A stretch of DNA of 64,000 nt, taken from the NCBI RefSeq assembly GCF_905397375.1, contig NZ_CAJPVG010000002.1:186001-250000 (forward strand). Direction: 5' to 3'. Under the pieces are notes generated by a model, which had not been told where the DNA came from, ran no database searches, and was given only the letters and a program-made list of their open reading frames with translations. Below are positions 1 through 9,557 of the stretch, piece after piece; the stretch's first letter is position 1, and each line of letters opens with the position of its first letter. The translations under genes and the position numbers were made by a program. This DNA is from Ralstonia mannitolilytica (GTDB taxonomy: Bacteria; Pseudomonadota; Gammaproteobacteria; Burkholderiales; Burkholderiaceae).

Positions 1-2
1 TG

Positions 3-1625
3 GCGCAAATGGGCGAGGCGTATCCGGAGCTGCGCGACGCGCGCGACCGCGTGGTCGAAGTGCTGCGCACTGAAGAAACGCGCTTCTTCGAAACCATCGA
101 GCACGGCATGTCGATCCTCGACGCCGCGCTGGGCGAATTGAAGACGTCTGGCGGCAAGATGCTCGACGGCGAACTCGCCTTCAAGCTGCACGACACCTAC
201 GGTTTCCCGCTGGACCTCACGCAGGACGTCTGCCGCGAGAACGACGTCATCGTCGACGAAGCCGCCTTTGATGCCGCCATGAACCGCCAGCGCGAGCAGG
301 CGCGTGCGGCCGGCAAGTTCAAGATGGCCGCCGGCACGCTCGACTACACCGGCGACAAGACCACGTTCCACGGCTACGAGCAGCTCGTGAGCGAGACAGC
401 CCGCGTGACGGCGCTGTTCGTCGACGGCGCGTCGGTCGATGCCATGCAGCCGGGCCAGACCGGCGTGGTGGTGCTGGACCACACCCCGTTCTACGCCGAG
501 TCGGGCGGCCAGGTTGGCGACCAGGGCACGCTCAAGGCTGCCACCGTCTGGTTTGACGTGGCCGACACGCAGAAGGTGCTGCCGGACGTGTTCGGCCACC
601 ACGGCACGCTGCGCACCGGCGTGCTGAAGGTTGGCGATGCGGTCGCGGCCGAAGTGGACGCCGTGCGCCGTGCGCGCACCATGCGCAACCACTCCGCGAC
701 CCACCTGATGCACAAGGCCCTGCGCGAAGTGCTGGGCCCGCACGTGCAGCAGAAGGGCTCGCTGGTCGATGCCGACAAGACGCGCTTCGACTTCTCGCAC
801 AACGCGCCGATGACGCCGCTGCAGATCCGCGAGGTGGAAGCGCGCGTCAATGCCGAGATCTTCGCCAACGCGCCCACCGCCGCCCAGATGATGGGCTTTG
901 ACGACGCGGTCAAGAGCGGCGCCATGGCGCTGTTCGGCGAGAAGTACGGCGACGAGGTGCGTGTGCTGTCGATCGGCTCGTCGAAGGAACTGTGCGGCGG
1001 CACCCACGTGGCGCGCACCGGCGACATCGGCCTGTTCAAGATCGTGAGCGAGTCGGGCGTGGCCGCCGGCATCCGCCGCGTGGAAGCCATCACCGGCGAC
1101 AACGTGCTGCACTACCTGCAGACGCTGGACGACCGTGTCAACGAAGCTGCGGCTGCGCTGCGGGCCCAGCCGTCCGAGCTGACCTCGCGCATCGTGCAGG
1201 TGCAGGAGCAGGTCAAGTCGCTGGAGAAGGAACTCGAGCGGCTGAAGTCCAAGCTCGCCGCAAGCCAGGGCGATGAGCTCGTCAGCCAGGCCGTGGACGT
1301 GGCGGGCATCAAGGTGCTGGCCGCGAAGCTCGATGGCGCCGATGCCAAGACGCTGCGCGAGACCATGGACAAGCTCAAGGACAAGCTGCAGAGCGCGGCC
1401 ATCGTGCTGGGCAGCGTGAGCGACGGCAAGGTCGCGCTGATCGCCGGTGTGACGGCCGACGCCACCGCCAAGGTCAAGGCCGGCGAGTTGGTCAACTTTG
1501 TCGCCCAGCAGGTCGGCGGCAAGGGCGGCGGCCGCCCCGACATGGCGCAGGCTGGTGGTACCGAGCCCGAGAAGCTGCCGCAGGCGCTGGCCGGCGTGGC
1601 TGCGTGGGTGCAGCAGAAAGTGTGA
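3..1625 (+). CDS. alaS: Alanyl-tRNA synthetase, C-terminal part (5' end outside window)
   Basis: Charges tRNA-Ala in the cytoplasm and clears mischarged Ser/Gly-tRNA. The reading frame is open from the window edge, so about 540 of the usual roughly 870 residues are present. Visible parts are the end of the tRNA-recognition region, the editing domain with its zinc-type motifs HSATHLMH and CGGTHVARTGDIG, a coiled coil (residues about 385-420 of the visible part), and the C-terminal DHHA1-like domain with GGKGGGRPDMAQAGG. No defect is seen. A strong intrinsic terminator follows 27 bases after the stop, so the gene ends its transcription unit. Confidence 0.97.
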   Translation, partial: AQMGEAYPELRDARDRVVEVLRTEETRFFETIEHGMSILDAALGELKTSGGKMLDGELAFKLHDTYGFPLDLTQDVCRENDVIVDEAAFDAAMNRQREQARAAGKFKMAAGTLDYTGDKTTFHGYEQLVSETARVTALFVDGASVDAMQPGQTGVVVLDHTPFYAESGGQVGDQGTLKAATVWFDVADTQKVLPDVFGHHGTLRTGVLKVGDAVAAEVDAVRRARTMRNHSATHLMHKALREVLGPHVQQKGSLVDADKTRFDFSHNAPMTPLQIREVEARVNAEIFANAPTAAQMMGFDDAVKSGAMALFGEKYGDEVRVLSIGSSKELCGGTHVARTGDIGLFKIVSESGVAAGIRRVEAITGDNVLHYLQTLDDRVNEAAAALRAQPSELTSRIVQVQEQVKSLEKELERLKSKLAASQGDELVSQAVDVAGIKVLAAKLDGADAKTLRETMDKLKDKLQSAAIVLGSVSDGKVALIAGVTADATAKVKAGELVNFVAQQVGGKGGGRPDMAQAGGTEPEKLPQALAGVAAWVQQKV

Positions 1626-1651
1626 TGTAACGCTTTCAACGTGATGCGCTG

Positions 1652-1696
1652 AACGGCGCGCGTTCCCGACCGACGGGGCGCGCGCCGTTTTGTTTT
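1652..1696 (+). terminator. Intrinsic terminator after alaS
   Basis: Eleven-base arms (1652-1662 and 1679-1689) pair perfectly as AACGGCGCGCG/CGCGCGCCGTT and are followed by a T-rich run. It lies just after the alaS stop. Confidence 0.85.
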
Positions 1697-1909
1697 GGGG
1701 ACGGATTCCGTGCGCCATGCACGGGTATGGCCGCTTGTCCGGGCCCGCAGGACAAGCCCACGTTTGGGGCAGGCTGGAGGGTGGCTGCGCCATCGCCTAT
1801 ACCGGGAAAGCGTGACCGGTCCGTTCGCCTGGCAGGCAACTTGCATCGGTCGCCGGCGCTGTTCCCCGCAGTGCACGTCGTATCCCCATCCCCAAATCCG
1901 AGGAGAACC

Positions 1910-3025
1910 ATGAGCGCTCTATCTGACAAGGTCGACGCCCAGCCGCCGCAGCGACCGCAGCGATTAGTCGGGCGGCTTGGCAAACGATTGCTCAAGACCA
2001 TCGCTGCCGGCGCGTTGGTGGCGGCCGGCATCGGCGCGTCGACGCAGCCCGTGGCGCAGCTCGCGCCCGAGTCGCACGCACGCAAGGTCAAGGTGCTGAT
2101 CATCAGCATGTTCGCGCCCGAGGCGCAGCCGTGGATCGACAAGCTGGGCCTCACGCAGGAGGTGCCGGTGCCCGGTCTGTCGATCGATTACCCGAACGTG
2201 CATTGCAACGCCAACGACGTGTGCCAGCTCACCACCGGCATGGGCAAGGCGAATGCGGCGTCATCGGTGTCGGCGCTGATCTACAGCGGCAAGTTCGACT
2301 TGCAGCGCACGTATTTCCTGGTGGCGGGCATTGCCGGCATCGACCCGTCGCAGGGCACATTGGGATCGGCCGCATGGGCGCGCTTCCTCGTCGACAGCGA
2401 TCTCGCCTGGGAGATCGACGCGCGTGAGATTCCCGGCAACTGGCCGAATGGCTTCATCGGCATCAACACGCAGGGCCCGGGGCAGAAGCCACCGCTGGAC
2501 TACAAGACCGAGGTCTTTCGCGTCAACGAGGCGCTGCTGCAGAAGGCGCTGGCGCTCTCGCGGGGCGTGGTGCTGGACGACAACGCAACGGCGCGTGCGT
2601 ACCGGGCCAACTACCCGAGCGCACCGGCCAACCAGCCGCCTTCGGTCGTGCAATGCGACACCGCTGCCGGCAATACGTACTGGCACGGCGCCAGGCTCGG
2701 CGAGCGCGAGGCCGCCTGGGTCAAGCTGCTGACGGACGGGCAGGGCACGTACTGCACCACGCAGCAGGAAGACAACGCCACGTTTGAAGCGCTCACGCGC
2801 GGCGCGAAGGCGGGCCTGCTCGACCTGCAGCGCGTGGCCGTGCTGCGCACCGCATCGAACTTCGATCGGCCATATCCGGGGCAGACGCCGTACGACTCGC
2901 TGGTCAACAGCAACTCGGGCGGGTTTGTGCCGTCGCTCAACAACCTGTACCTGGCGGGCGGCCCGCTGGTCAATGAGATCGTCACGCGCTGGAGCGTGTG
3001 GAAACACGGAGTGCCCTCGCCATGA
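1910..3025 (+). CDS. Purine nucleoside permease (NUP) family protein, copy 1
   Basis: 371 residues. The start at 1910 is chosen because GAGGAG precedes it at good spacing; the frame is open further upstream but without a site. The protein begins with a charged stretch and a hydrophobic segment (residues about 23-45) that may export or anchor it, followed by a phosphorylase-like fold with ISMFAPEAQPW, TTGMGKANAA and VAGIAGIDPSQG, typical of the NUP family first described in Candida. Bacterial members are probably secreted nucleoside-binding or phosphorylase-like proteins, so the name permease is historical. It overlaps the next, homologous gene by 4 bases (ATGA), implying translational coupling. 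Role in purine uptake is inference. Confidence 0.85.
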   Translation: MSALSDKVDAQPPQRPQRLVGRLGKRLLKTIAAGALVAAGIGASTQPVAQLAPESHARKVKVLIISMFAPEAQPWIDKLGLTQEVPVPGLSIDYPNVHCNANDVCQLTTGMGKANAASSVSALIYSGKFDLQRTYFLVAGIAGIDPSQGTLGSAAWARFLVDSDLAWEIDAREIPGNWPNGFIGINTQGPGQKPPLDYKTEVFRVNEALLQKALALSRGVVLDDNATARAYRANYPSAPANQPPSVVQCDTAAGNTYWHGARLGEREAAWVKLLTDGQGTYCTTQQEDNATFEALTRGAKAGLLDLQRVAVLRTASNFDRPYPGQTPYDSLVNSNSGGFVPSLNNLYLAGGPLVNEIVTRWSVWKHGVPSP

Positions 3026-4062
3026 TCGATTCCCCACGCAAAACGCCAATGCGATCCCTTGCCACGTTGCTCGCCGCAGGCGCGGCAGCACTGACCTTGA
3101 ACAGCTGTGCGTACGACGGCGTGAAGGTCATCGTCATCAACATGTTCGAGGGAGAAGCGCAACCCTTCATCGACCGTTATGACCTGAAGGAGAAGGTCTA
3201 CATCTCCGGCCTGTCGCCCGACGCGCCGAACATGCTGTGCAACTACGACGGCATCTGCCAGATCACCACGGGGATGGGCTACGCCAATGCGGCGGCGACG
3301 CTCTCGGCGCTGCTCTATCGCAGCAAACTGGACCTGACGCACACGTACTTCGTGATTGCCGGCATTGCCGGCATCGATCCTGCCCAGGGCACGGTCGGGT
3401 CTGTGGCGTGGGCGCGCTATGCGGTGGACTACGGCCTCTCGCATGAGATCGATGCGCGCGAGATGCCGGCCGCCTGGCCGTATGGCTACTTCGGCATCGG
3501 CACCAAGGGCCCCGGTCAGAAGCCGCCGATGGACTACCGCACCGAGGTGTTCCAGCTCAACGAGACGCTGCTGCAGAAGGCGTACACGCTGTCGAAATCG
3601 GCCACGCTGGAAGACAGCCCCGAGGCCATCGCCTTCCGCAAGAACTACGCGTATGCCCCGGCCAACCAGCCGCCCGGCGTCATCCAGTGCGATGTGGCTT
3701 CCGCCGATACCTGGTGGGCCGGCCGCAACCTGGGCCAACGCGCGCGTGACTGGGTGAAGACCATGACCGACAACAAGGGCACTTACTGCACCACCGCACA
3801 GGAAGACAACGCCACGCTCGAAGTCCTTACACGTGGCGCCCGTGCCGGCAAGATCGACTTCAGCCGCGTGGCGCTGCTGCGTGCGGGCTCGGACTTTGAC
3901 CGTCCGTACGACGGCCAGAGCGCCTCCGACGGCTTGATCAACTACGCGCAGCAGGGCGGCTTCGTGCCGGCCACGCACAACCTCGTCAACGCGGCCAAGC
4001 CGTTGCTCGACGATATCGTGCAGCGCTGGCCGCAGTGGAAGCAGGGGGTGCCTTCGAATTGA
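3022..4062 (+). CDS. Purine nucleoside permease (NUP) family lipoprotein, copy 2
   Basis: 346 residues, a paralogue of the preceding gene sharing the blocks TTGMGYANAA, IAGIAGIDPAQG and GPGQKPPMDYRTEVF. The N-terminus is a lipoprotein signal (hydrophobic run then LNSC, Cys near residue 30), so this copy is predicted to be lipid-anchored, unlike copy 1. The start at 3022 overlaps the upstream stop as ATGA; an alternative internal Met lies at 3049. The pair looks like a tandem duplication whose members differ in localisation. Substrate is not visible from sequence. Confidence 0.85.
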   Translation: MIDSPRKTPMRSLATLLAAGAAALTLNSCAYDGVKVIVINMFEGEAQPFIDRYDLKEKVYISGLSPDAPNMLCNYDGICQITTGMGYANAAATLSALLYRSKLDLTHTYFVIAGIAGIDPAQGTVGSVAWARYAVDYGLSHEIDAREMPAAWPYGYFGIGTKGPGQKPPMDYRTEVFQLNETLLQKAYTLSKSATLEDSPEAIAFRKNYAYAPANQPPGVIQCDVASADTWWAGRNLGQRARDWVKTMTDNKGTYCTTAQEDNATLEVLTRGARAGKIDFSRVALLRAGSDFDRPYDGQSASDGLINYAQQGGFVPATHNLVNAAKPLLDDIVQRWPQWKQGVPSN

Positions 4063-4065
4063 TGG

Positions 4066-4108
4066 TTGCTTACACGGGATTTCAAAACGTATAATGATAA
4101 TCATTCTC
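4066..4108 (+). promoter_or_regulatory. Promoter with overlapping Fur box for the TonB receptor gene
   Basis: TTGCTT (4066-4071) and TATAAT (4090-4095) are separated by 18 bases. A 19-base Fur box (4090-4108) covers the -10 and matches the classical GATAATGATAATCATTATC-type palindrome at 17 of 19 positions. Iron repression of the downstream receptor follows from established Fur biology. Confidence 0.85.
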
Positions 4109-4200
4109 AATTGATGGGCGGCAGCGGGCATCTGGCCTGATCGCTGGCCATCGCTGTTGCCGGGCGAGCCAGCGGGTGCTGACCTGCCAGCCGACGGACG

Positions 4201-4234
4201 ACGCGCCGCACTTGCTGTTGCGGCGCGTTTTTTT
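4201..4234 (+). terminator. Intrinsic terminator inside the receptor leader
   Basis: A perfect 10-bp stem (ACGCGCCGCA, 4201-4210, with TGCGGCGCGT, 4219-4228), an 8-base loop and a run of seven T. It lies between the Fur-box promoter and the receptor start at 4298, so the transcript must read through it; possible attenuator. Confidence 0.8.
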
Positions 4235-4297
4235 GTCCTCCGCCGCCGTTCCCGGGGCGTCCGGTTCCGTCAATCCTGCTCGAATCCTGTGTCCGCG

Positions 4298-6403
4298 ATG
4301 CCCCGTCGTCTCACGGCCCGCGCGTTGTCCTGCGCGCTCGCCGCCATGCCTCTTGCCGCGTCCACGTTGGCCCACGCCGACGAAACCCACCCTGCCACCC
4401 AGGCAAAGATCGACCTGGACGAAACCACAGTGACCGCGCGCAGCCAGCGCGGCTTTGCAGCCAGCACGGCAGAGGTGGGTGCATTCCGCGGCATGGCATT
4501 GCGTGACATCCCGGCCACCGTCAACGTCGTCACGCGGGAGGCGCTCGACGCGCAGCAAGACACGTCGCTGTACGACGCGCTGCGCAATACGGCAGGCGTC
4601 ACGCGCCAGCAGCTTTCCGGCGAGACGTTCGACAACCTCGCCATCCGGGGCGTGACGATGGAGAACCGCACCAACTTCCGCTTCAACGGTTCCATGCCGA
4701 TTCCCGCGCTGACCGCCATCCCGCTCGAGGACAAGGAGCGCGTGGAGGTGCTCAAGGGTGTGTCGGCGCTGTATTACGGCTACACCACGCCGGGCGGCGT
4801 CGTGAACCTGGTGACCAAGCGCGCGGGCAACACGCCCGTCACCACGCTGGGCGTGCAGCTCGACAGCAACGGCACGGCCATCGGCACCGTCGACGTGGGC
4901 CGCCGCTTTGGTGAAGACAACCAATACGGCATCCGCTTCAACGCCGCAGGTGGTTCGCTGCAATCGCCCACCAGCGGCATCGACGGGACGCGGCAGCTGG
5001 CGGCCATGGCGTTCGACTGGAAGGTCAACAGCCGCCTGAGCCTGAAGGCCGACCTCGAATATTCGCGCAAGGCCATCACCGAGCAATCCGTGGTGACGCT
5101 GCCCGCAGCACGCAATGGCGTCATCACGCTACCGGCCATGCCGGACCCGACCAGGCGCATCGCTCCGGGTTGGGCCGACTTTGACGGCAACAACACCAAC
5201 GCGCTGCTGCGGGCCGACTACGCACTCAGCGATGCGTGGCTGCTGACGGTGGAGGGCGGCATGTCGGAGACGGCGCGCTCGCGGGCGTTTTCGGAGTTCC
5301 GCCTGAGCAATCCGGCGACGGGCGCGGGCACGGTGAGCGGACAACGTCAGAACGGCCGCTGGAACACGAGCCATGTGCGTGCCGACATCAACGGCACCGA
5401 GAAGACGGGCTGGATCACGCACGACCTGACCTTCGGCGTGGTGCGATCGGACATGCGGCAGGCGGCGGTGTACTCCGACCGGTTCTCCGGTGCGCAGAAC
5501 CTGTACAACCCGATCGACCTCGGCTGGCTGCCGACCACCGGCACCGGCTTCACGGCCGAACAGCGTGCCGTCGACACGGGCATCTACGCGATGGACCGCA
5601 TGACGCTTTCGCAGCACTGGCAGGTGATCGCCGGCCTGCGGTACACGCGCTACACCAGCGAGCAGGTGCCAAACCGCTACGAGGCCAGCAAGACCACGCC
5701 GCTGGGCGCGATCATCTACAGGTTCACGCCCACGCTGTCGGCCTATGCGTCGTACGCGCAAGGTCTGGAGGCGGGCCAGCGCGCGCCCAACACGGCCGTC
5801 AACGCCAACGTGGCCATGCCGCCGGCCTTGAGCGAACAGAAGGAAGTTGGCGTGCGCTACGAAACGCCAACCGGCACGCAGCTTGCGGCCGCCGTGTATG
5901 ACATCGATCGCGCCGCCGCGTACACGAACGATGCCAACGTCTTCGTACAGGACGGCCGCGAGCGCATCCGCGGCGTCGAACTGACCGCGCAGGGCCGCGT
6001 GACGAACGACCTCTCGCTGCTGGCGTCCGCCGGCTGGACCGACGCCACGTTCCGCGGCGTCGGCAACGGCCTCGACGGCAAGACGCCCGAGAACACGCCG
6101 CGCAGCACCGCCAGCCTGTTCGCCGAGTACACGCTGCCGATGCTGCGCTCGGCGTCGCTCAACGCCGGCGCGTACTACCTCGGGCCACGTCCCGTGAACG
6201 ACGCCAACCAGGCCGAGCTTGGCGGCACCACGCTCTTTTCGGCCGGCGTGCGATACGTCACGCGCATTTCGGGCAAGCGCACCACGCTGCAATTCAACGT
6301 CGACAACCTCACCGGCAAGCGCTACTGGGCAGGCGTCGGCAACAACCGCCTCTCGATGGGCGCGCCGCGGGTGTTCAAGCTAGGCATGAAGATCGACCTG
6401 TGA
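4298..6403 (+). CDS. TonB-dependent siderophore receptor
   Basis: Outer-membrane receptor predicted to import a ferric siderophore using TonB energy. 701 residues. The start at 4298 is chosen because it opens a clean signal peptide (MPRRLTARAL to AHA, about 27 residues). A plug domain follows directly (residues about 40-180, with DIPATVNVVTREALDAQQ and VEVLKGVSALYYGYTTPGG), then a 22-strand-type barrel ending GAPRVFKLGMKIDL. There is no N-terminal signalling (STN) domain, so it should not control a surface-signalling sigma factor. A Fur box lies about 190 bases upstream. No siderophore synthesis genes are adjacent; ligand unknown. Confidence 0.93.
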   Translation: MPRRLTARALSCALAAMPLAASTLAHADETHPATQAKIDLDETTVTARSQRGFAASTAEVGAFRGMALRDIPATVNVVTREALDAQQDTSLYDALRNTAGVTRQQLSGETFDNLAIRGVTMENRTNFRFNGSMPIPALTAIPLEDKERVEVLKGVSALYYGYTTPGGVVNLVTKRAGNTPVTTLGVQLDSNGTAIGTVDVGRRFGEDNQYGIRFNAAGGSLQSPTSGIDGTRQLAAMAFDWKVNSRLSLKADLEYSRKAITEQSVVTLPAARNGVITLPAMPDPTRRIAPGWADFDGNNTNALLRADYALSDAWLLTVEGGMSETARSRAFSEFRLSNPATGAGTVSGQRQNGRWNTSHVRADINGTEKTGWITHDLTFGVVRSDMRQAAVYSDRFSGAQNLYNPIDLGWLPTTGTGFTAEQRAVDTGIYAMDRMTLSQHWQVIAGLRYTRYTSEQVPNRYEASKTTPLGAIIYRFTPTLSAYASYAQGLEAGQRAPNTAVNANVAMPPALSEQKEVGVRYETPTGTQLAAAVYDIDRAAAYTNDANVFVQDGRERIRGVELTAQGRVTNDLSLLASAGWTDATFRGVGNGLDGKTPENTPRSTASLFAEYTLPMLRSASLNAGAYYLGPRPVNDANQAELGGTTLFSAGVRYVTRISGKRTTLQFNVDNLTGKRYWAGVGNNRLSMGAPRVFKLGMKIDL

Positions 6404-6423
6404 GGGAGAGATTTCTCCAAGCC

Positions 6424-7173
6424 CTACCCCCTCCTCACCGCCCCCAACACATCCATCGGCAACGGAAACACAATCGTCGACGTCTTGTCCCCGGCAATCT
6501 GCGTCAACGTCTGCAGATACCGCAGCTGGATCGCCTCAGGCTGCTGCGCCAGCATCCGCGCCGCCTCCAGCAATTTCTCGGACGCCTGCAGCTCGCCTTC
6601 CGCGTGAATGACCTTCGCGCGCCGTTCACGCTCCGCCTCGGCCTGCCGTGCAATCGCCCGGATCATCGATTCATTCAGATCCACATGCTTGATCTCGACG
6701 TTGGCAATCTTGATGCCCCACGGATCGGTCTGGATATCGAGCACCTTCTGGATGTCAAGGTTGAGCTTCTCGCGCTCTGCGAGCATCTCGTCCAGCTCGT
6801 GCTTGCCGAGAATCGCCCGCAGCGTGGTCTGCGCAAGCTGGCTCGTGGCCTCCAGGAAGTTCGCCACCTGGATGATCGCGCGCTCGGGGTCGACCACGCG
6901 GAAGTACACCACCGCGTTGACCTTGACCGACACGTTGTCGTGCGAGATCACATCCTGCGGCGGCACGTCCATCACCACGGTGCGCAAGTCCACGCGCACC
7001 ATCTGCTGCACCGCCGGGATGATCAGCACCAGCCCCGGCCCCTTCACGCGCCAGAACCGGCCGAGCATGAACACCACGCCGCGCTCGTATTCGCGCAGCA
7101 CCCGGAACGACGAGATCACCAGCAGCACGACCAGAAAGATCAGGCCGCCCGCGCTGAAGAATCCGTAGATCAT
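6424..7173 (-). CDS. SPFH/band-7 (slipin, stomatin-like) membrane protein
   Basis: 249 residues: one N-terminal membrane segment (residues about 3-24), then a band-7 domain (FLEATSQLAQTTLRAILGK, DIQTDPWGIKIANVEIKHVD) and a helical C-terminal part rich in Ala, Glu and Arg. Family members form membrane rings and scaffold proteases. It lies 10 bases downstream of an NfeD-type protease gene on the same strand, the classical slipin/NfeD partnership, so the two very likely act together in membrane protein quality control. Its ribosome site overlaps the end of the upstream gene. Confidence 0.92.
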   Translation of the reverse strand: MIYGFFSAGGLIFLVVLLVISSFRVLREYERGVVFMLGRFWRVKGPGLVLIIPAVQQMVRVDLRTVVMDVPPQDVISHDNVSVKVNAVVYFRVVDPERAIIQVANFLEATSQLAQTTLRAILGKHELDEMLAEREKLNLDIQKVLDIQTDPWGIKIANVEIKHVDLNESMIRAIARQAEAERERRAKVIHAEGELQASEKLLEAARMLAQQPEAIQLRYLQTLTQIAGDKTSTIVFPLPMDVLGAVRRG

Positions 7174-7183
7174 GTTCGTCTCC

Positions 7184-8563
7184 TTAGGATGACGCCGGCA
7201 CCACGTCGAGGGTCAGGCCGTGCCGCGCCGTCACGCGGATGCGGTCGCCGCGCGCCACGGGCCCATCGCAATGCACGCGCCAGCGTTCGCCGCGCACCTG
7301 TGCCCAGCCGGCGGCGGGGTCGTCGGGGTCGGTCGGGTCCAGTTCCAGCAATTCGCCGGTCATGCCGATGAGCGTGTCGCCACCAGCCACGCTCGGCTGC
7401 CGCCGCGCGCGCATCGCCATGCTGGAGAGCAACAGGATCACCGCCAGGCTCACCAGCGCCGTCGACACGATCAACGGCAGCGGCACGCCAAAGCCGGGCG
7501 TCTGCGTGTCGATCAACATGACGGCGCCGAGCACGAACGCAACGATGCCGCCCACGCCGAGCGCGCCGAACGTCGGCAGGAACGCCTCGGCCACCATGCA
7601 GCCGAGCCCGAGCGCAATCAGCGCCAGTCCCGCATAGCTGATCGGCAGCATCTGCAAGCCGTACAGCGCCACCACGATGCACACCGCGCCGAGAATGCCC
7701 GGCACCACCATGCCCGGCGTCGAGAATTCAAAGATCAGCGCGTACACGCCCACCGTCAGCAGCAACAGCGCGAGGCTCGGGTCGGTGATGACGCCGAGAA
7801 ACCGGTTGCGCCAGTCGGGCTCCAGCGTGACGGTCTGCGCGCCGGCGGTATGCAGGGTCACGAGGCCCGCCGATGTGTGCAGCGCGCGGCCGTCCACCTG
7901 CCTGAGCAGGTCGGGTATGTCGCTGCCGATGAGGTCGATGACGTGCTGGCTGGCCGCTTCGGGCGCGTCCAGGCTCACGGCTTCGCGCACGGCACGTTCC
8001 GCCCAGTCGGCGTTGCGGCCGCGCAGCTGTGCCAGGCCGCGGATGTACGCGGCGGCATCGTGCATCTGCTTGCGGGCGAGGGTGTCTTCGTTGCTCGCAG
8101 CGGCAGACGGCGCGCTGGACGGCTTCGCGGCATCGCCGGGGCTGGGCGCATGTCCGCCGATGCCGATGGCCACTGGCGATGCGGCCCCAAGGTTGGTGGC
8201 AGGCGCCATCGCCGCGACATGGCAGGCATAGAGGATGTATGTGCCCGCACTCGCCGCGCGCGCCCCACCGGGCGCCACATAGCCCGCCACCGGCACCGGC
8301 GAGGCGAGGATCGCCTGGATGATCTGCCGCATCGATGCATCGAGCCCGCCCGGCGTATCCATTTGCAGTACCACGAGTTGCGCGCCTTGTGTACGCGCCT
8401 GCTGCAGGCCGTGAATGACGTACGCCGCGCTGGCCGGGCCGATGGCGCCGGTCAGCGGCAGCACCATCACCGGCGCGGCCGCCGTGGCAAGGCCGCTCCA
8501 GGCGGCAGCGGCCATTACGGCCAGCCGGGCCGTCCACTGCCGAATCCGCATTGACGGTCGCAT
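7184..8563 (-). CDS. NfeD family membrane-bound ClpP-class serine protease
   Basis: 459 residues. Signal peptide to about residue 28, then a ClpP-like protease domain (residues about 32-240) with GGLDASMRQIIQAILASPVPV and the nucleophile region ASAGTYILYACHVAAMAP; a candidate catalytic Lys follows in LARKQMHDAAAY. Four to five membrane helices (about 245-385) and a C-terminal OB-fold NfeD domain complete the usual long NfeD (NfeD1b) architecture. It heads a two-gene unit with the slipin downstream. In known pairs the protease cleaves the C-terminus of the slipin partner. An internal Met four codons in is an alternative start. Confidence 0.92.
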   Translation of the reverse strand: MRPSMRIRQWTARLAVMAAAAWSGLATAAAPVMVLPLTGAIGPASAAYVIHGLQQARTQGAQLVVLQMDTPGGLDASMRQIIQAILASPVPVAGYVAPGGARAASAGTYILYACHVAAMAPATNLGAASPVAIGIGGHAPSPGDAAKPSSAPSAAASNEDTLARKQMHDAAAYIRGLAQLRGRNADWAERAVREAVSLDAPEAASQHVIDLIGSDIPDLLRQVDGRALHTSAGLVTLHTAGAQTVTLEPDWRNRFLGVITDPSLALLLLTVGVYALIFEFSTPGMVVPGILGAVCIVVALYGLQMLPISYAGLALIALGLGCMVAEAFLPTFGALGVGGIVAFVLGAVMLIDTQTPGFGVPLPLIVSTALVSLAVILLLSSMAMRARRQPSVAGGDTLIGMTGELLELDPTDPDDPAAGWAQVRGERWRVHCDGPVARGDRIRVTARHGLTLDVVPASS

Positions 8564-8648
8564 GGCGCCTCCGTCGTGATTGCCGCGCTCGACTGCGCTG
8601 GACCGGCGGCACGGTCGGTGTGGGACTCAGCGCATCGTCCAGTTCAGT

Positions 8649-9557
8649 TTAGGCAGCGATGGCCTGCGTGGCGGGCTCGACGGCCGCGGCGTGCGGCTCG
8701 CGCAGCACCTGCACGAGCGCCTGCAGGGCGGGCCCGGCCATGTCGCGGTGCCAGGCAAGCACGGTGTCGACGCGGCCCGGTTTGCGCAGCGCGTGCACGC
8801 TGATCTCCGGCGCGTTCGTGTACAGCTCCAGCACCGAGCGCGGCACAAGCGCCACGCCGATCCCCGCTGCCGCGCACGCGATGATGGCGTGGTACGAGCC
8901 GAGTTCGAGCACGCGTGCGGGCACCACGCCGTCTGCTGCAAACCAGTCTTCGATCAATTGCCGATACGCGCAGCCGGGCTCGAAGGCGAGCAGGGCAGGG
9001 GTTTGTACGTCGGTGGCGCGGCGGATGGGCGGATGCGCGCGATGCGCGATCAGCACGAGCTCTTCGGCAAAGGCGGGCAGCGTGGTCACTGCGGCGCGCG
9101 TGTTCGCCATGCATGCGGTTTCCGCCACGAATGCGCAGTCCACCTCGAAGTTGGAGAGCGCCTGGAGGGACTGGCGCGTCGTCATCGTCACCAGCTCCAG
9201 CTGCACGCGCGGCCAGCGCTGGTGCAACGTGGCCAACAATGCGGGCAGGCGGCTGGCTGCGGTGCTTTCCATTGAGGCGATGCGCAGGCGGCCGTGCGGT
9301 TCGCGCGGCTGCACGGCCTGTCGTGCCTCGGCGGCCAGCCGCAGGATGTCGTCGGCGTAGGTCAGCAGCGTCTGGCCGGCGGGCGTGAGCACCATGCGCT
9401 TGCCCTCGCGCACGAACAGTTGCACCCCGAGCGACGTCTCCAGCTGGCGGATGCGCGTGGTTACGTTCGACTGCACGCGGTTCAGATGCTGCGCCGCCCG
9501 CGTCACACCGCCTTCGCGTACCACCGTGCGAAAAATCTCAAGCGAGGCCAGGTCCAT
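8649..9557 (-). CDS. LysR family transcriptional regulator
   Basis: 302 residues. ATG at 9557 is preferred to an upstream TTG because the HTH starts immediately (MDLASLEIFRTVVREGGVTRA, helix-turn-helix through residue about 60) and a GAGA site precedes it. The rest is the usual effector-binding domain. It is transcribed divergently from an MFS transporter gene across a 102-base AT-rich gap, the typical layout for a LysR protein that controls its divergent neighbour in response to a small molecule. The ligand is unknown. Confidence 0.93.
   Translation of the reverse strand: MDLASLEIFRTVVREGGVTRAAQHLNRVQSNVTTRIRQLETSLGVQLFVREGKRMVLTPAGQTLLTYADDILRLAAEARQAVQPREPHGRLRIASMESTAASRLPALLATLHQRWPRVQLELVTMTTRQSLQALSNFEVDCAFVAETACMANTRAAVTTLPAFAEELVLIAHRAHPPIRRATDVQTPALLAFEPGCAYRQLIEDWFAADGVVPARVLELGSYHAIIACAAAGIGVALVPRSVLELYTNAPEISVHALRKPGRVDTVLAWHRDMAGPALQALVQVLREPHAAAVEPATQAIAA

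Noticed and set aside
4109..4297. Cobalamin or other riboswitch in the receptor leader
   Set aside because: I looked for B12-box-like and other conserved cores and saw none; only the terminator and Fur box can be supported.
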